Below are positions 1 through 6,856 of a DNA stretch of 9,718 nucleotides, one piece after another. Made by a program: the position numbers and the translations under genes. Source of the DNA: Bacteroidota bacterium. GTDB taxonomy: Bacteria > Bacteroidota > Bacteroidia > NS11-12g > UBA955. The stretch is taken from the NCBI GenBank assembly GCA_009918425.1, contig RGEC01000075.1, positions 1 through 9,718 on the forward strand, read 5' to 3'. Numbering within the stretch: the first letter of the stretch is position 1; every line of letters begins with the position of its first letter. The notes under the pieces are model-generated. The model was given only the letters and a program-made list of their open reading frames with translations. It did not search any database and was not told where the DNA came from.

Positions 1-1464
1 AGCGCCACCAAAAGTATCAGCTTGCGCAATAAAACCGTCAACAAAGGCCTGAAAGGCGTTATCCGACGCCTGATTACTGAAGCCAGTAATGGACCAGTGC
101 TCATTAATGCATCGAAAGGAGTAGAAGTTACCCTTACCGTACGCAACCTAAGACCCCGTGATGCCATTGCGGCTTTCCCCAACCAAAATGTGATAGAGCA
201 GGATGAGGCGCTGGTGCTGGATATGGGAGGACCACAGGTAAAATTCTTTAAGGTGAAACAAGGCTGGCTGAAACTTAAGGTTGAATCCACCATTCAGGAA
301 AACATGACCATGATACTGAAAATTCCTTCAGCCAGCCTAGACGGGGTGCCGCTAGAGCGCGTGGTAAAAATGCCCGGTGCCAAACCCGGTGTGGCAGAGC
401 GAAAAGAAGAGACCGTGGATATGAGCGGATACATGCTCGATTATCGAGGTAAGAATCCAACCGTTACAGATACAGTAAATACGTTTCACCAGATTATGGT
501 TGTATCTCTGGATAGCAGCGGGCGGAAGGTACAGGTAACGCTCAACGATAGCCTCCGTATATATTACGCACTTACGGATCTTTTGCCTGATTATGCAACA
601 GGCTACATGGGCCAAACCCTTAACAATTCTGTAGGTAAGGCTCCTTTTTCTCTGTTCAAGGGTGCCGACGGCAATATTCTTTTTAAAGATTTCAAAGCCT
701 CAGTATTGGTTAAAAACAGCATCGGAGCCGAAGGCAGGGTGCGTGTTAAATCGATGGAGAGCGAAAATATCTTTAGTGGAAACAAAGTGAAACTGAGTGC
801 TACACCGCTCAATAGCGATGTGTTTATTGGTCCTGCACCCTTTGTGTATGGGCAAACCACCAATAAACAGGTAGTGCTGGATGGCAGTAATTCCAACATC
901 AAAGCCTTTGTAGAAAATCTACCCCAGTATATCAATTACGATATAGACATTGAAACCAATCCAAATGGCAATATCAGCAACTGGAAAGACTTTGTATTCG
1001 ACAATTCAGGCGCCGAAATATACCTTCGGTTGGAAGCTCCGGTGAGTTTTACGATAGGTGGCCTCAACCTCAGGGATACCCAAGGCATAGAAGCGGCAAG
1101 TATTCCGCAAGTGCAACGCGTAAAAAGTGCCACGGTGATTTTTGACGTAGAAAATGATTATCCGTTTGAGGTGGATATGAACTTCACACTGCTGGATTTA
1201 TATGGAAATGCGCTGGGCGATGTCGAGGTTACCCCCGGCAGCATTATGCCAGGCAAAACAACACCCTCCGGCGAACCTCTTGACGCTTCCAGAACGGTAT
1301 TGCGTGCAACTATTCCCAAAGACAAAATAGAGGCGCTGCGCAAGGCTCATGCGGTGGCCATCAAAGCCCGGGTGGTTGGCAACGGTACCCAGCAAAAGAT
1401 TTACAACACGTACAAACTGAAAGTTAAAACCAGCTTGCAAGCCGAATATGAAGCGCAGTTTTAA
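1..1464 (+). CDS. Unrecognised large beta-rich protein, C-terminal part (5' end outside window)
   Basis: Reading frame 1 is open from the first base, so the gene begins upstream and only its last 487 residues are seen; the TTG at 22 is not a convincing start. I do not recognise the family. The visible part has no membrane segment and almost no cysteine. It alternates short hydrophobic and polar stretches as in stacked beta-sandwich domains. A segment near its C-terminus (VIFDVENDYPFEVDMNFTLL, about residues 380-400 of the visible part) looks like an immunoglobulin-like or LEA-like beta strand pair, followed by a short Pro/Gly-rich loop. The stop overlaps the start of the next gene by 17 bases, which implies co-translation with a protein carrying a signal peptide, so a secreted or surface location is an inference. 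The coding frame is clear; the function is unknown. Confidence 0.85.
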   Translation, partial: SATKSISLRNKTVNKGLKGVIRRLITEASNGPVLINASKGVEVTLTVRNLRPRDAIAAFPNQNVIEQDEALVLDMGGPQVKFFKVKQGWLKLKVESTIQENMTMILKIPSASLDGVPLERVVKMPGAKPGVAERKEETVDMSGYMLDYRGKNPTVTDTVNTFHQIMVVSLDSSGRKVQVTLNDSLRIYYALTDLLPDYATGYMGQTLNNSVGKAPFSLFKGADGNILFKDFKASVLVKNSIGAEGRVRVKSMESENIFSGNKVKLSATPLNSDVFIGPAPFVYGQTTNKQVVLDGSNSNIKAFVENLPQYINYDIDIETNPNGNISNWKDFVFDNSGAEIYLRLEAPVSFTIGGLNLRDTQGIEAASIPQVQRVKSATVIFDVENDYPFEVDMNFTLLDLYGNALGDVEVTPGSIMPGKTTPSGEPLDASRTVLRATIPKDKIEALRKAHAVAIKARVVGNGTQQKIYNTYKLKVKTSLQAEYEAQF

Positions 1465-2719
1465 AATCCTCCTGGTTTTGCTGCTGTCAGCCCAAACTGT
1501 TCAGGCACAGATCACTGACACAACGAAAGTGCCCGACATAGCGGCTAAAAACCATAATTCCGTTAATCTGCCATCCAAAGACACCGTCTTTACCCTTCGT
1601 CCGAAAACCATAAAGGTATCCTTTGAAAGTGAAAGCGGCTCACCGGCTATGCCATTGGCCATTACAGGGCGTTTTTTGCTGGGTGGGTATATTCCATCAG
1701 AACGTATTTCCGAAACCGAAGAAAGGCTGAAAACACAATTGCGTGGCGGAATTGCAGCTACCATGCAACTGAATGTGGCTGATAAATTTTATGTGCGCCG
1801 TCACCAGATGGGTGGAATTCGTTTTAATGACGATGCATTCCGACTGGTTTTTCAGGGCAATGGTGCCTATCTGGGTGAAACGCTTGATGCCCGCATCCAC
1901 AAAGCCACACAATGGGATGTGGTAGAACTGGGCTTTGGTTTTGAGAAAAACCGCATGCTGCCTGCAGGAAAAGGCAATGTCAGGTTCACGGGCAGCATCA
2001 ATCCCGGTTGGCTGCAATCCTACAGTGCGGTTAACAATTTTAGGGCTACAGTTTTTACCGACACCCTGGCGCAGCATGTAGACGTTTTTTGGGGTGGAAG
2101 CCTTCATAGGGCACGGAGCGGATTTGGACTTACAGTTAATACTGACGTATCCTATGAACTTCAAAAGGGGTCATGGAAAGAAGTTTCTATGGGTTTGTCT
2201 AATTTCGGATTGTATTACACGGGTAGCCTGAATACATACAGCCGTTTGCCGGCAATGGCAAACAGCACAGTGCGTTTAGAGAGCGCAACAACCTCACTCA
2301 ACCGCATTTTTCGTGGTGACTGGTTTGGGGATCGGGTGGATACCATAAAACAGGCACTGGGCCTGGACAGCAGCCAAAGCAGCAAAATGCTATTGGCACC
2401 GTTTGAATTATATGTAAGCGGAATGCACAGTAAATGGGGCTGGGTTTCTCTTTGTTACAAACATTTACCGGGTTATCTGCCAAGATTTGACTGGCAGCCC
2501 AATGTCAAAATAGGGATAGGCGCTTTGCGATTGTATCCGGGTATATCGTTGGGAGGATTTGATACCTGGAACATAAATTTACAAAGTAACTGGAACTGGA
2601 AACCCATGCAGCGTGGAGGTTTATATTTCAACCTCCGGCTCGAAGGACTGGAAAGCCTCGCAATGCCCGGCAGGCTGAATGGTTTTGGCGCATATGCCTC
2701 GGTTCGAGTTCAACTTTGA
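1448..2719 (+). CDS. Secreted or outer-membrane beta-barrel-like protein (possibly DUF5723-like)
   Basis: The 423-residue product starts with a clear Sec signal peptide: KR at positions 2-3, a leucine-rich core (ILLVLLLSAQ), then VQA with likely cleavage after residue 20. The mature part is rich in Gly, aromatic residues and alternating strands (for example WNINLQSNWNWKP near the end) and closes with a short strand ending VRVQL, as outer-membrane barrels do. From memory it resembles Bacteroidota proteins annotated DUF5723, but I cannot confirm that, and no enzymatic motif is visible. The ATG at 1448 lies inside the end of the preceding gene in another frame, so translation is probably coupled and the two products may work together at the cell surface. 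A hairpin 34 bases after the stop probably ends the transcript. Confidence 0.85.
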   Translation: MKRSFKILLVLLLSAQTVQAQITDTTKVPDIAAKNHNSVNLPSKDTVFTLRPKTIKVSFESESGSPAMPLAITGRFLLGGYIPSERISETEERLKTQLRGGIAATMQLNVADKFYVRRHQMGGIRFNDDAFRLVFQGNGAYLGETLDARIHKATQWDVVELGFGFEKNRMLPAGKGNVRFTGSINPGWLQSYSAVNNFRATVFTDTLAQHVDVFWGGSLHRARSGFGLTVNTDVSYELQKGSWKEVSMGLSNFGLYYTGSLNTYSRLPAMANSTVRLESATTSLNRIFRGDWFGDRVDTIKQALGLDSSQSSKMLLAPFELYVSGMHSKWGWVSLCYKHLPGYLPRFDWQPNVKIGIGALRLYPGISLGGFDTWNINLQSNWNWKPMQRGGLYFNLRLEGLESLAMPGRLNGFGAYASVRVQL

Positions 2720-2752
2720 GTTAACAAAATGGCTTAGCGACAAAAATTTGTC

Positions 2753-2773
2753 ATAAAAACTGAGTGTTTTTAT
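2753..2773. terminator. AT-rich perfect hairpin, probable bidirectional terminator
   Basis: ATAAAAAC (2753-2760) and GTTTTTAT (2766-2773) are perfect reverse complements around the 5-base loop TGAGT. An A-tract in the left arm and a T-tract in the right arm mean that each strand reads a hairpin ending in T residues. It lies 34 bases after the stop of the + strand barrel-like gene and 17 bases beyond the stop of the proposed - strand peptide gene (2790-2873), where a shared terminator for convergent genes would be expected. Each arm has a single G-C pair, so the stem is weak. A second small palindrome, GACAAA-AA-TTTGTC, precedes it at 2739-2752. Confidence 0.45.
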
Positions 2774-2789
2774 TTGCTATTCAATTGCG

Positions 2790-2873
2790 TCATTTCTTTT
2801 TAGGACAATCCTTGCAACGTTTGGCAGTTTTATATTTTTTACAGCACTTCTTCTTTTTACCCCCGGCTAACAT
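2790..2873 (-). CDS. Very small Lys/Cys-rich peptide (27 residues), possible metal binder
   Basis: Read on the - strand from the ATG at 2873 to the TGA at 2790-2792, this short frame encodes 27 residues, 12 of them lysine, with the core CCKKYKTAKRCKDCP (residues 10-24). The CC-x8-C-x2-CP spacing offers four cysteines for a metal or Fe-S site and is unlikely to be a chance shadow. From memory it resembles short, poorly annotated Cys/Lys proteins of Bacteroidota; I cannot verify this. The frame also stays open upstream to an ATG at 2918, which would give 42 residues, but the added part looks unlike the core. A degenerate -7 box (TATATCCG) lies 6 bases before the 2873 start. The hairpin at 2753-2773 sits just past the stop. 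The low-complexity T-rich coding strand is the main reason for doubt. Confidence 0.45.
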   Translation of the reverse strand: MLAGGKKKKCCKKYKTAKRCKDCPKKK

Positions 2874-2917
2874 GCAAGGCGGATATAGGTTTATACTGCC
2901 CGTTGCAATCCTAAGCA

Positions 2918-2949
2918 TTTGTGACTGTGAAATTGAATGTGTAACTTTG
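2918..2949 (+). promoter_or_regulatory. Bacteroidota-type promoter of the small membrane protein gene
   Basis: TTTG at 2918-2921 and TAACTTTG at 2942-2949 match the known Bacteroidota -33 (TTTG) and -7 (TAnnTTTG) elements exactly, separated by 20 bases, which is within the usual spacing. Transcription should begin roughly 4-7 bases after the last G, that is around 2954-2956. The ATG at 2957 would then have almost no untranslated leader. Confidence 0.7.
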
Positions 2950-2956
2950 CCCTGTT

Positions 2957-3112
2957 ATGACAGACGCTAAGCGCAACACCGGATTGTATTGGGCCATCAC
3001 TGCCGTATCTGCGGTAGCCCTGATTCTGCTTACCATTTTCCTGCCCCAGGGCTTCTGGCTGGGATTGCCTACCTTCTTCGGCGGGTTGGTAATGGCCATG
3101 GATTGGGTATAA
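2957..3112 (+). CDS. Small integral membrane protein (51 residues)
   Basis: The frame ATG 2957 to TAA 3112 encodes 51 residues. A short charged N-terminus (TDAKRN) is followed by a strongly hydrophobic segment at about residues 9-30 (WAITAVSAVALILLTIFLP) and a second one at about 33-51 (FWLGLPTFFGGLVMAMDWV), so a two-helix hairpin in the inner membrane is likely. There is no catalytic motif and I do not recognise a named family. The consensus promoter only 7 bases upstream strongly supports both the gene and this start. There is no ribosome-binding sequence, as expected for a leaderless or nearly leaderless message. It converges on the tetR-type gene with a 39-base gap and is divergent from the proposed Cys/Lys peptide gene. 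Its function is unknown. Confidence 0.7.
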   Translation: MTDAKRNTGLYWAITAVSAVALILLTIFLPQGFWLGLPTFFGGLVMAMDWV

Positions 3113-3151
3113 CCGATTTATATTTACCTCCAATGCCTGAACGAATTCCGT

Positions 3152-3793
3152 TTAAGCAGTCATGCGCTGAAATGCCGTTCCTCCTGAAGGTTCAGACCCC
3201 GCACTCACAAACAATACCTCTTTCAATTGGCGCTGCAAAGCATTCATCATCAGGGTAAATACATCGCGGCTGTTGCGGGTTTTGGCTACCGCGTAGCACC
3301 CATGCAATTGACCAATCAGGCTATAAGCCATGCTGCGGGCATCAATCTGAGGTTTCATTTCACCGGCAGCTTTCCCGTTTAGTATGGCTCTTTGAATGAT
3401 TTTAACCTGGGCCTCCAGCACCTCCTCCAGTTTCAGGCGGAAGTTTTCATCTTCGTTGCTCATTTCCACCATTAGGTTGGCCAGCACATCGCCGCGTTTT
3501 ACAGACAAATCCGTACTGCTTATTTTGATGTTTTCAATAATTTCATTCAATGCAGCCGAAACACCCCGTGTTTTTTCTTCCAGAGATACCCAACGTGCTG
3601 TGTACATGGGCATAATGATTTCTTCAATTACCGCATATCCCAGATCCAGTTTACCTGGAAAATAATGATAAAAAGCCCCTTTGGTAATGCGCAAACGCTT
3701 GATTTCCTTGTCGGTACGAAGGTTGATGAACCCTCCTTCACAGATGGCTTCAAAACAACGATTAAGAATCTTTTCTCTTGTGATTTTTGTCAT
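3152..3793 (-). CDS. TetR/AcrR-family transcriptional regulator
   Basis: The 213-residue product has the family's usual length and layout. The N-terminal helix-turn-helix covers about residues 3-50, with TREKILNRCFEAICEGGF as the first helix and RITKGAFYHYFPGKLDL as the recognition helix plus the conserved Y-HYF-K-L block. The alpha-helical ligand-binding half includes a segment near residues 100-125 (GDVLANLMVEMSNEDENFR) of the kind seen in AcrR-like C-terminal domains. TetR proteins bind palindromes as dimers and release DNA when a small ligand binds; the ligand here cannot be read from sequence. The ATG at 3793 is preceded by a promoter and an overlapping palindrome, implying autorepression. 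No efflux pump or enzyme gene stands beside it, so its other targets are unknown. The last 20 or so residues, rich in Ser/Gly, look like an unstructured tail. Confidence 0.92.
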   Translation of the reverse strand: MTKITREKILNRCFEAICEGGFINLRTDKEIKRLRITKGAFYHYFPGKLDLGYAVIEEIIMPMYTARWVSLEEKTRGVSAALNEIIENIKISSTDLSVKRGDVLANLMVEMSNEDENFRLKLEEVLEAQVKIIQRAILNGKAAGEMKPQIDARSMAYSLIGQLHGCYAVAKTRNSRDVFTLMMNALQRQLKEVLFVSAGSEPSGGTAFQRMTA

Positions 3794-3802
3794 AGCGGGC
3801 TA

Positions 3803-3825
3803 CAAATATACCAACTGGTATGTTT
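3803..3825 (-). promoter_or_regulatory. TetR-type operator overlapping the regulator's -7 promoter box
   Basis: ATACCA-AC-TGGTAT (3808-3821) is a perfect inverted repeat with a 2-base centre, and the match resumes outside it (AAA at 3804-3806 against TTT at 3823-3825). This is typical of TetR-family operators. On the - strand, TATATTTG (complement of 3803-3810) matches the Bacteroidota -7 consensus TAnnTTTG exactly and ends 9 bases before the ATG at 3793, so the palindrome and promoter share bases. No good -33 TTTG is seen at the expected distance. A dimer bound here would block transcription of its own gene. Confidence 0.65.
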
Positions 3826-4007
3826 TATGTTAATAAAAATGTGGAAAAAGTTTTTAAATTAACAAAATTGCCGCTTGTTATAAGCCCTAAATCCTGCTAA
3901 ACAACTATAGAAGAGGCTTTTTAAACATTTTTTCAGAATATCCAAATGTGGATAGTGTTGATAAGGGCAAAGTGCACCTTGGCCAAAAATCCTGAAAACT
4001 AGACATT
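3826..4007. other. AT-rich spacer between the tetR-type gene and galE
   Basis: No convincing gene is seen on either strand between the tetR-type gene and the end of galE. It holds AT-rich runs, three words one base away from the DnaA box TGTGGATAA (TGTGGAAAA 3840-3848, TGTGGATAG 3947-3955, TGTTGATAA 3956-3964), all in one orientation, and a weak 5-base stem TATCC/GGATA (3939-3954). No clear T-tailed terminator for the leftward operon is visible. Confidence 0.5.
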
Positions 4008-4956
4008 TTATAACCGCTTGGTTTGCCAGTTCCAAGCATCCTTCAGCATTTCAGGCAGGTCCCTCCCGGCCTTCCAGCCCAATATGTTTTCGGCACGGGA
4101 TGCATCTGCCCAGACCGCCACCACATCACCCGCCCTGCGTGGACCAATTTTGTATTGCGGTTTCATACCGGTAGCCTGCTCAAATGATGTTAGCACTTGC
4201 AGTACCGTGCTGCCTTCTCCCGTTCCGATATTGAACACCTCAAAATGTGCAGTTTGCTTTCCTTGCAGCAATCGGTTTAATGCGGCGACATGGGCATCAG
4301 CCAGGTCACATACATGAATGTAATCTCGAATACAGGTGCCATCTAATGTGGGATAGTCGCCACCATGGACTGTAAGCGGGGGTCTTAAACCTGCCACAGA
4401 CTGGGTGAGATAAGGAATCAGGGGGGTTGAAATATCGCAGACACTGAGTGTTCATCCACGCACAATCTTTTAAAATGGTTTCGCCCATCTGCTTGGTGGC
4501 ACCATAAGGCGACGCTGCAGGCTTAATGGCAGAATTTTCGTTTACAGGTACCTCATCAGGCTCTCCATAAACCGTACAACTGCTGCTGAAAACGATATTG
4601 CACACACCGTGTTTCTGCATAGCAGCAAGCAGGGTTATAAGTCCTTGCACATTGTTGTGGTAATATTTTAACGGCAGTTCCACGCTTTCACCCACCGCTT
4701 TGTACGCAGCAAAGTGAATTACAGCCGCTATTTCGCCGGTTTCGGAAATGATTTTATCATAGATGTCGGCATCATTTACATCGCCAAGGTAAAAAACCGG
4801 CCTGCGGCCCATCAGCTGCTCCAGCCCATCGAGAACGGTTTCCCGGGTATTGCTGAGGTTATCCAGAATAATGGGGTTGAATCCTGCTTCGTGCAAACTC
4901 ACCACGGTGTGAGAACCGATAAATCCCAGTCCGCCGGTTACCAGAATGTTTTTCAT
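4008..4956 (-). pseudogene. galE: UDP-glucose 4-epimerase gene, disrupted by internal deletion and frameshift
   Basis: GalE interconverts UDP-glucose and UDP-galactose with bound NAD. The N-terminal part (from ATG 4956) has the Rossmann motif TGGLGFIGSH (residues 7-16), the SSSCTVYG serine block (about 124-131) and the catalytic YGATK (Tyr151, Lys155), then runs to LRYFNP (about 178). There the frame breaks. The second part, in another frame, resumes at LIPYLTQSVAG and continues through RDYIHVCDLADAH to the usual C-terminus. Intact homologues carry about 19 residues between these points (VGAHPS...GIPNN in E. coli, including substrate-binding Asn residues); they are absent here. At the join is a C6 tract (+ strand G6, 4421-4426). 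One C fewer would give an in-frame protein of about 315 residues instead of about 338. The gene overlaps the acyltransferase by ATGA and is last in the operon. A real mutation or an assembly error are both possible. Confidence 0.85.
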
Positions 4957-5531
4957 ACGTCAGTTCGGGTTACATTGCCATTTTGCAGGCAGTAGATTTG
5001 GCCGCTTTCCGGACAAACGGCCCGGTCCTGTGCATCAAACTGCAGTTTGTGTCCATATTCGCTCATCCAGCCGGTTTGCCTTGCCGGATTGCCCACCATC
5101 AGGGCGTAATCGGGAACATTTTTGGTTACCACCGCGCCTGCACCGATAAAGGCAAACTTTCCAATATCATGGCCGCATACGATAGTGGCGTTGGCCCCAA
5201 TGCTCGCCCCTTTCCCCACATGGGTTTTGGCGTATTGTCCCCTGCGGTTTATCGCACTGCGGGGATTGGTTACATTGGTAAAGACACAACTGGGGCCCAG
5301 AAACACATCGTCGTCGCAGGTGACCCCGGTATAGATACTTACATTATTCTGGATTTTTACATTGTTTCCCAACACCACTTCCGGACTGATCACCACATTT
5401 TGCCCGATATTACAGTTTTTGCCAATTATACAACCCGGCATGATGTGTGAAAAATGCCAGATTTTGGTGCCTTCGCCAATTTGGCAACCATCATCTATAA
5501 CAGCCGTAGGGTGCGCGGTGTAGTGTTCCAT
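4953..5531 (-). CDS. Hexapeptide-repeat N-acetyltransferase, WbpD/WlbB-like
   Basis: The 192-residue product is a left-handed beta-helix acyltransferase. Isoleucine/valine-led hexapeptides run from about residue 8 to 140 (for example IGKNCNIGQNVVI, VLGNNVKIQNNVSI, VGKGASIGANATIV, IGKFAFIGAGAVV). The FTNVTNPRS loop (84-92) and the tail NPARQTGWMSEYGHKL (148-163) followed by CPESG (173-177) are as in WbpD/WlbB enzymes, which acetylate the 3-amino group of a UDP-2,3-diaminoglucuronate sugar for surface polysaccharide. dTDP-3-amino-sugar acetyltransferases share the fold, so the exact substrate is uncertain. The matching aminotransferase and dehydrogenase genes are not in the window. It starts 5 bases after the Fe-S gene, with an A-rich leader, and its stop overlaps the galE start (ATGA), so the two nucleotide-sugar genes are probably translationally coupled. 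Confidence 0.88.
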   Translation of the reverse strand: MEHYTAHPTAVIDDGCQIGEGTKIWHFSHIMPGCIIGKNCNIGQNVVISPEVVLGNNVKIQNNVSIYTGVTCDDDVFLGPSCVFTNVTNPRSAINRRGQYAKTHVGKGASIGANATIVCGHDIGKFAFIGAGAVVTKNVPDYALMVGNPARQTGWMSEYGHKLQFDAQDRAVCPESGQIYCLQNGNVTRTDV

Positions 5532-5536
5532 TTTTC

Positions 5537-6832
5537 TTAGGATTGTGTCCAGTTTGCCTTATCCATCTGGCTCATTTGCCAGGGGGCTCCGTTGTTTTCC
5601 AGGTTGGTAAACATATTGTTGAGTTCGGATGGTGCCGCACTTTTTTCCATTACCTGATACTGTCGCATCTGCACAATGATATCAACCGGGTTTATGTTCA
5701 CCGGACAAGCTTCTGCGCAGGCGTTGCAGGTAGTGCAGGCCCAGAGTTCTTCGGCTGATATGTAGCTATGTAAATCTTTGTCATCCTGCGTGCCTGCGTC
5801 CAGATTGCGCCCAACCTCTTCAAGGCGGTCGCGGGTGTCCATCATGATTTTGCGCGGGCTCAGTTTTTTACCGGTTATGTTGGCCGGACATACGCTGCTG
5901 CAGCGGCCACATTCCGTACAGGTGTAGGCGTCCATTAAGTTCTTCCAGGTTAGATCCTGAACATCGCGTGCTCCGAAACCGGCCGGTGGCTGGTATCCTT
6001 CCGGCGGCGTTGCCGACGAATCCATCATCAGTTTCACTTCCGTGGTTACACTTTCCATGTTGGTAAAAGCGCCTTTGGGTTTTAGCGGTGTGTAATACAC
6101 GTTGGGAAAACTCATGATAATATGCCAATGTTTGCTGTAGGGCACATAATTCAAAAACAGCAGTATGCCAATGAAGTGAAACCACCAGGCTCCGCGCTCT
6201 GCAAATACCAGAAATTCCGTGCTGAATCCGTCCATCATGGGTACCAAAAATTGGCTAACGGGGAAGCTGCCCGCACTTACATAATGTTCCGCTCCGCGTG
6301 ATTGTAAAATCTGGTCTGCGGCATTCATTTTCAGCAGGGCTGCCATCAGCACAATTTCAACAATCAGAATGGTGGTGGCATCTTTTACAGGCCAGCCTTT
6401 CAGTTCGGGGGCATTGAGGCGGGGAATTTTAACGAGGAAACGACGGGCAAGGAAAACCACGCAAGCCACCAGCACCAGCAGGGCCAGTATTTCAAAAAAC
6501 CCGATGGCTGTGTTGTACAATCCGCCCATAAAGGAAAACAGGCGGTGTGTGCCCAGCAACCCGTCCAGCAATATTTCCAGCACTTCTATGTTGATGAGCA
6601 CAAAACCCAGGTAAACAATGAGGTGGAAAACAAAGGCAACGGGGCGTTTGGCCATTTTGCTCTGTCCCATGGCCACCCACAGCATCTGTTTCCAGCGGGC
6701 TGCAGGGTTGTCGGACAGGTCAATGTCTTTTCCTAAAAGAATATTACGGCGAATGAATTTTACCCTGCCTGCAAAAAACCAGATACCGGCACCCAGGCAA
6801 AGGGCAAAAAGGATTTGAGAAATCCATTGCAT
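5537..6832 (-). CDS. Membrane-bound Fe-S oxidoreductase with two 4Fe-4S clusters
   Basis: The 431-residue product has an N-terminal membrane part with about five helices (roughly residues 1-21, 64-90, 104-129, 151-170, 213-230). Candidate heme-ligand histidines lie in or beside it (His70, His219, His235, His237), as in nitrate-reductase gamma-like cytochromes. A cytoplasmic ferredoxin-like domain follows with two full motifs: CTECGRCSSVCP (305-316) and CTTCNACAEACP (366-377). Length and C-terminal NNGAPW motif match the Bacteroidota family annotated as 4Fe-4S dicluster or HdrC-like proteins. These proteins probably move electrons between the quinone pool and a partner. In relatives I recall, the next gene encodes a CCG-domain Fe-S protein of about 260 residues; here it is an acyltransferase. 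Spacing (24 bases before, 5 after) places it inside the operon. Electron donor and acceptor are not known. Confidence 0.9.
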   Translation of the reverse strand: MQWISQILFALCLGAGIWFFAGRVKFIRRNILLGKDIDLSDNPAARWKQMLWVAMGQSKMAKRPVAFVFHLIVYLGFVLINIEVLEILLDGLLGTHRLFSFMGGLYNTAIGFFEILALLVLVACVVFLARRFLVKIPRLNAPELKGWPVKDATTILIVEIVLMAALLKMNAADQILQSRGAEHYVSAGSFPVSQFLVPMMDGFSTEFLVFAERGAWWFHFIGILLFLNYVPYSKHWHIIMSFPNVYYTPLKPKGAFTNMESVTTEVKLMMDSSATPPEGYQPPAGFGARDVQDLTWKNLMDAYTCTECGRCSSVCPANITGKKLSPRKIMMDTRDRLEEVGRNLDAGTQDDKDLHSYISAEELWACTTCNACAEACPVNINPVDIIVQMRQYQVMEKSAAPSELNNMFTNLENNGAPWQMSQMDKANWTQS

Positions 6833-6856
6833 GTGTGCGAAAATACAGAAAATGGG

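Noticed and set aside
2764..2970. Plus-strand 68-codon frame starting with GTG
   Set aside because: Its start lies inside the terminator-like hairpin and its product is a Phe/Leu-rich readout of the T-rich complement of the proposed minus-strand Cys/Lys gene; no promoter fits it.
3133..3258. Plus-strand frame starting ATGCCTGAACG with TATATTTA just upstream
   Set aside because: It runs antisense to the 3' end of the TetR-type gene, its product has no recognisable character, and the -7-like box has a mismatch and no good -33 element.
3939..3954. TATCC/GGATA stem as a terminator for the leftward operon
   Set aside because: The stem is only five base pairs and no T-tract follows on the minus strand.
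4983..5450. Plus-strand 155-codon frame opposite the hexapeptide acyltransferase
   Set aside because: The minus-strand frame has textbook hexapeptide repeats; the antisense product only mirrors the repeat periodicity.
4008..5531. Start of a surface-polysaccharide (O-antigen) gene cluster
   Set aside because: Only the acyltransferase and a broken galE are present; no glycosyltransferase, flippase, polymerase or other sugar-modifying genes are adjacent within the window.
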